From Actinomycetes bacterium (lineage in GTDB: Bacteria > Actinomycetota > Actinomycetes > Actinomycetales > Beutenbergiaceae), in assembly GCA_021793935.1 (NCBI GenBank), contig JAJYRV010000063.1, forward strand, positions 1 to 9,042: a stretch of DNA of 9,042 bases, given 5' to 3'. Both the position numbers and the translations under genes were made by a program. Below are positions 5,409 to 9,042 of this stretch, one piece after another. The first letter of the stretch is position 1. Each line of letters opens with the position of its first letter. A model generated the notes under the pieces. It did no database searches and was not told where the DNA came from. It saw nothing but the letters and a program-made list of their open reading frames with translations.

Positions 5409-6386
5409 GTGACGACATCGAAGACTCCCACCACGACCCGGGGCACGACCACGCCTACCGGGTTGCGCCGCACGCCGTTGACTCCGGAAATGGCGCCCGC
5501 GTGGTCACAGCTGCACGCGATCATCGCCGACGATGATGGCGGAAGGTGGAAGCCCACCCCCACCGAGCTCGCCGAAGAACTGCAGCCGTCGTCAACCTTT
5601 GATCCTGCGCAGCAGACGTGGGCGGTGTGGTCCGGCGAGGAGATGATCGCGTTCGCCCTTGCCGGGGTGCGCAGCGCCCCCCGATACGACGGCACGAACT
5701 CCGCGTTCATCATCGGCGGGGTGCACCCGGACTGGCGCGGACACGGGCTCGGGAGCGAACTGTTGGAACGTGCCGAACGCCGCGGGGCAGACCGTGCGCG
5801 GGCGCTGGTTCCCGGTGCGCCCTTGGTGTTCAACGCGATGACGACGGCCACCGCGCCGGCAGCCTCCGAATTCCTCGCCGGTCACGGGTACGAGCAGGTG
5901 CGGTATTGGTTCGACATGACCCACGATCTGCAGGGGGACTTCACCGACGACCCCCGGACCGAGCCTTTCTCCCTCGAGCGCTCCGAAGCGGTCCGGCTCG
6001 CGCATAACGACGCCTTCTCCACCCACTGGGGAAGCGCGCCCATCAGTGCCGAGAACTGGCAACGGCTGGCCCGCTCGGCGGGGCTGCGCCCCGACCTCTC
6101 GCGGATCGTCGTCGAGGACGGCGAGGTGCTCGCCTACGCGCTCGTGTCCTCGAACCTTCCCGGCGAGGCGTACTTCGACCTCGTGGGGGTGCGCGGGCGA
6201 GCGCAGGGCCGGGGCCTCGGCCGGGCTGTGCTCACCTCTGGGCTCGCCGCGATTCGGGCGGAAGGCTCCTTCACCGAGGCCGGACTCGACGTCGACGCCG
6301 ATAACCCCTCCGGGGCCGGGCACTTATATACGTCGGCGGGGTTCACGAACACCGCGAAGACGATCACCTGGGAAAAACCCCGTTAA
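5409..6386 (+). CDS. tandem-GNAT N-acetyltransferase
   Basis: About 325 residues with two GNAT folds. In the first, the acetyl-CoA pyrophosphate-binding loop is VHPDWRGHGLGSELL (near residues 105-119), followed by ATAPAASEFLAGHGYEQV. In the second, it is VGVRGRAQGRGLGRAVL (near 260-276), followed by LDVDADNPSGAGHLYTSAGF. Both RGxGxG/A-type loops look intact. The linker contains NDAFSTHWGS, found in an actinobacterial two-domain family. The layout recalls mycothiol synthase MshD, but the linker and C-terminus differ, so I do not call it mshD. The acceptor substrate is unknown. The first ~20 residues are Thr/Pro-rich and unconserved. The start is uncertain: GTG 5409 is preferred over GTG 5391 and ATG 5397 because of the promoter-like boxes. 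It ends four bases from the convergent nuclease gene. Confidence 0.82.
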   Translation: MTTSKTPTTTRGTTTPTGLRRTPLTPEMAPAWSQLHAIIADDDGGRWKPTPTELAEELQPSSTFDPAQQTWAVWSGEEMIAFALAGVRSAPRYDGTNSAFIIGGVHPDWRGHGLGSELLERAERRGADRARALVPGAPLVFNAMTTATAPAASEFLAGHGYEQVRYWFDMTHDLQGDFTDDPRTEPFSLERSEAVRLAHNDAFSTHWGSAPISAENWQRLARSAGLRPDLSRIVVEDGEVLAYALVSSNLPGEAYFDLVGVRGRAQGRGLGRAVLTSGLAAIRAEGSFTEAGLDVDADNPSGAGHLYTSAGFTNTAKTITWEKPR

Positions 6387-6393
6387 CCGGTTA
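6371..6393 (-). terminator. palindromic overlap of convergent gene ends with a minus-strand T-run
   Basis: The perfect palindrome TAACCGGTTA (6384-6393) contains the TAA of the acetyltransferase gene and, on the other strand, the TAA of the nuclease gene. Reading on the minus strand, it is followed by ACGGGG and a run of five T (6373-6377). A weak AACC/GGTT or CCGG-TAA-CCGG hairpin plus this T-run could end the nuclease transcript. The stems are short, so termination is only a suggestion. Confidence 0.3.
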
Positions 6394-7374
6394 CCGGCCC
6401 GCCGCCCGATCGTGCAGGAGCCCTTCGGCTACCCGCCTGGCCATCACCTGGCGTATCGTCGCGATCATCTGGTCGGGGTGCTCGCGAACGTCCGCCGTGG
6501 TGAACCGCAACGTTTGCCAGCCAAGGGTGGCGGCGCGGCGATCCCGGTCCCGGTCGCGCCGCTGCGCCTCCGCTGAGGTGTGAAAGGAAACGCCATCGAT
6601 CTCGATGCCGAGTTTGAGGGTCGGTTCGGCAAAGTCGAACCGACGGATGATCCGATTGTTCATCCGCACCCGGTGCTGCCGCACGAAATGGAGTCCGTTC
6701 GCTCTAAAGACCTCATCTGCCTCCGCCTCCAGCCCGGAATCGAACCCCTCCTCCAGTTCGGATAGCATCCTTCGAACCTGCGCGGCTGGGGGGAACTTGG
6801 GCATCGCGGCTGCCGCCTTTCCAAGCGCGGCCGGGGACGTTCTCTTCGCCCGGAACGCGTCATAGATCACGGCCTGGACGGCCCGCTCGGCGAGAAAGCT
6901 GCTCAAGTCAATGATGGTACGGGCGACGGTAGTCACCGGCTTCCCCTGAATTTCGGTGATGAAGGGGCTGAGGTTCCGGCTGCGGATGATCGTCGCGCCC
7001 GGCATGCCCCGCAACTTGCGCGCGTGCGGAATCGTCAACCACACCAACGGCGAGCCCGGCCGAATGTCAAGGCCATGGATCCGAGCGGCGGAGTAGTGGC
7101 TCAACGCTGCTCCTGCCGGGGCGACGCGAAGGATCGCTTGGCCAACGGTGGTGCGGGTATAGGGCGTGCTCGCTAGACGAAACACGCCTCGGCGGATCCG
7201 CACCCATTCGCCGAGGCGCAGACGGTAATCCACTTGGGTCGCGGTCAGACCTGCGGCAAGGGCCTGCTGTCGAGAGATGACGCCATCCTGCTTCATTAGG
7301 AGCGCAGTGATCCGGGCCCGGATGTGCCCCCGCGCGAGGGGATCCGCTGTGCTCCGGTGTCGTTCGTTAGTCAT
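6391..7374 (-). CDS. AbiEi-type winged-helix protein with C-terminal DUF559 nuclease domain
   Basis: A 327-residue protein. Residues about 22-70 (GVISRQQALAAGL, VDYRLRLGEWVRIRRGVFRL) are the winged-helix 'AbiEi antitoxin N-terminal' type. Residues 85-165 (ALSHYSAARIHGLDI, GKPVTTVARTIIDLSS) match the following AbiEi-like region. Residues about 205-315 are a DUF559/Vsr-like PD-(D/E)XK nuclease domain. Its candidate catalytic residues are all present: Glu216 or Glu218, Asp247 in RRFDFAEP, and Glu258/Asp260 in GIEIDGVSFH. The RDRDRDRRAATLGWQTLRFT segment is also typical. Such solo fusions are common in actinobacteria and their job is unproven; DNA binding with nuclease activity is inferred. No AbiEii-type nucleotidyltransferase partner is next to it. 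The ATG at 7374 is preferred over the in-frame GTG at 7473, though neither has a clear ribosome site. By eye it is less GC-rich than the pur genes. Confidence 0.83.
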   Translation of the reverse strand: MTNERHRSTADPLARGHIRARITALLMKQDGVISRQQALAAGLTATQVDYRLRLGEWVRIRRGVFRLASTPYTRTTVGQAILRVAPAGAALSHYSAARIHGLDIRPGSPLVWLTIPHARKLRGMPGATIIRSRNLSPFITEIQGKPVTTVARTIIDLSSFLAERAVQAVIYDAFRAKRTSPAALGKAAAAMPKFPPAAQVRRMLSELEEGFDSGLEAEADEVFRANGLHFVRQHRVRMNNRIIRRFDFAEPTLKLGIEIDGVSFHTSAEAQRRDRDRDRRAATLGWQTLRFTTADVREHPDQMIATIRQVMARRVAEGLLHDRAAGR

Positions 7375-7680
7375 AGCACTACGGAGCCAGAAACTTCTGC
7401 CGCGTGTCGGCACTGGGGCAACGTTGTGGACTTTCCCGAAGGTGTGCACGATCCTTTTCGGCAGCGGCCCCACCGCGAACGGACCCCAGGTACCGGCACC
7501 GATCCGGCACTGGGGCGCGATTGCGGTAACGGTTACCGGCTCGGGGACCCAGGTCCGCTACTCGGTCGAGAGCGGGCGCCGTTGACCGCAATAATTACCG
7601 CAAGCGCACCCCAGGCTCCTCGCCCCGGACCCGAACGCGCCCCGCTCGCGCCCCGCCGCGTGCAGGCTGGGGCAGCGAGG
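7375..7680. other. 306-bp non-coding stretch upstream of the nuclease gene
   Basis: This separates the purD stop from the chosen start of the nuclease gene and should hold the purD transcript end and the nuclease promoter. I see no convincing gene and no classic T-run terminator. It carries the 12-bp direct repeat CGGCACTGGGGC (7408-7419 and 7505-7516), the inverted repeat GGACC-CA-GGTCC (7545-7556), and the CGGTAAC/ACCGCAA motif cluster listed separately. It also has an A/T patch, AATAATTA (7590-7597), that stands out in the GC-rich surroundings. Confidence 0.5.
7521..7603. promoter_or_regulatory. palindrome and repeated ACCGCAA motifs, operator-like
   Basis: The perfect 15-bp palindrome CGGTAAC-G-GTTACCG is at 7524-7538. 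The 9-mer TTGCGGTAA (7521-7529) overlaps it and recurs inverted as TTACCGCAA (7595-7603). The heptamer ACCGCAA occurs directly at 7585-7591 and 7597-7603, 12 bp apart, flanking the A/T patch. Symmetric, repeated sites in a promoter region suggest a DNA-binding regulator. The winged-helix protein encoded next door is a natural candidate, but this is inference. Confidence 0.4.
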
Positions 7681-8922
<1,242 letters not shown>

Positions 8923-8930
8923 GGGTAGTT

Positions 8931-8936
8931 AGCCTA
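8931..8936 (-). promoter_or_regulatory. putative -10 box for purD (leaderless or near-leaderless)
   Basis: Minus-strand TAGGCT (TAnnnT) lies eight bases before the purD GTG and is identical to the box proposed for purS. No obvious -35 and no ribosome binding site are seen, so transcription likely starts at or beside the start codon. Confidence 0.45.
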
Positions 8937-8960
8937 TCGCCATTCCATGGCCCCTGCCGC

Positions 8961-9017
8961 GCGGGCCCGCTTTTCAAGATGCAAGAGTATTTCCCGAGCG
9001 CAAGAAAACGGGCCCGC
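8961..9017. repeat. inverted repeat upstream of purD
   Basis: GCGGGCCCGCTTTTC (8961-8975) and GAAAACGGGCCCGC (9004-9017) are inverted copies differing by one extra C, separated by 28 bp. Each arm contains its own GGGCCC-centred palindrome. As RNA this could form a 14-bp bulged stem on either strand. No T-run follows outside the arms. It may be a bidirectional terminator or a protein-binding site between purD and whatever lies beyond the edge. A small hairpin CCGCT-GCTCT-AGCGG (9014-9028) overlaps its right end. Confidence 0.5.
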
Positions 9018-9042
9018 TGCTCTAGCGGAGATACTCGCGATA

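Noticed and set aside
5409..6386. Calling the tandem GNAT protein mycothiol synthase (mshD)
   Set aside because: Two GNAT folds and length agree, but the linker (NDAFSTHWGS) and the second-domain surroundings look like a different actinobacterial family. A profile search against MshD would decide.
7277..7585. Plus-strand 102-codon frame ending in a beta-strand-like segment (AIAVTVTGSGTQVRYSVESG)
   Set aside because: The tail looks almost protein-like, but the first part is antisense to the nuclease gene, no start with a ribosome site is seen, and no family is recognised. The palindromes of the region explain part of the pattern.
8961..9042. Possible tRNA or small RNA gene at the right edge
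   Set aside because: No cloverleaf with D-, anticodon- and T-arm consensus can be drawn; only the inverted repeat and a 5-bp hairpin are visible.

Overview
The window looks like chromosome of a high-GC actinobacterium. The base composition is strongly GC-rich, PurS is encoded as a separate subunit, RNase HI is actinobacteria-like, and the other protein families are typical of that phylum. Several genes start with GTG, and several lack a Shine-Dalgarno but have a -10-like hexamer just before the start codon, as expected for leaderless transcripts. I cannot name the genus from the sequence alone.

Layout, left to right. (1) The 3' part of a luciferase-like flavin-dependent oxidoreductase (+, cut by the window edge). 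(2) A roughly 295-bp convergent spacer with a degenerate 21-bp repeat and two GC-rich hairpins. (3) A tightly overlapping minus-strand operon purS-purQ-rnhA, with GTGA and ATGA stop/start overlaps. (4) A divergent MBL-fold hydrolase (+). (5) purC (-). (6) A 25-bp divergent gap, then a gene (+) for a cytosolic protein with a YezG-like immunity-type N-terminus and a C-terminal TNT (NAD+ glycohydrolase toxin) domain. (7) A tandem-GNAT acetyltransferase (+). (8) An AbiEi-type winged-helix protein fused to a DUF559 PD-(D/E)XK nuclease (-), convergent with the acetyltransferase and only 4 bp from it. (9) A roughly 300-bp non-coding stretch with palindromes. (10) purD (-) with a promoter-like TAGGCT box, and an inverted repeat near the right edge.

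purD, purC, purS and purQ are all de novo purine genes on the minus strand. They form one biosynthetic locus into which plus-strand and accessory genes are interspersed. PurD makes GAR, PurS/PurQ (with PurL, not in this window) make FGAM, and PurC makes SAICAR. The position after purQ, often held by purL in other bacteria, is taken by rnhA.

Two observations stand out. First, the PurQ homologue lacks the catalytic Cys (Gly86) and the catalytic His (Ala195), although it lies in an intact, translationally coupled operon. It is therefore predicted to be a glutaminase-dead pseudoenzyme. Second, a toxin-type TNT domain with its recognisable conserved positions sits in a protein with no secretion signal and an immunity-like N-terminal fold, inside a three-gene accessory block between purC and purD.
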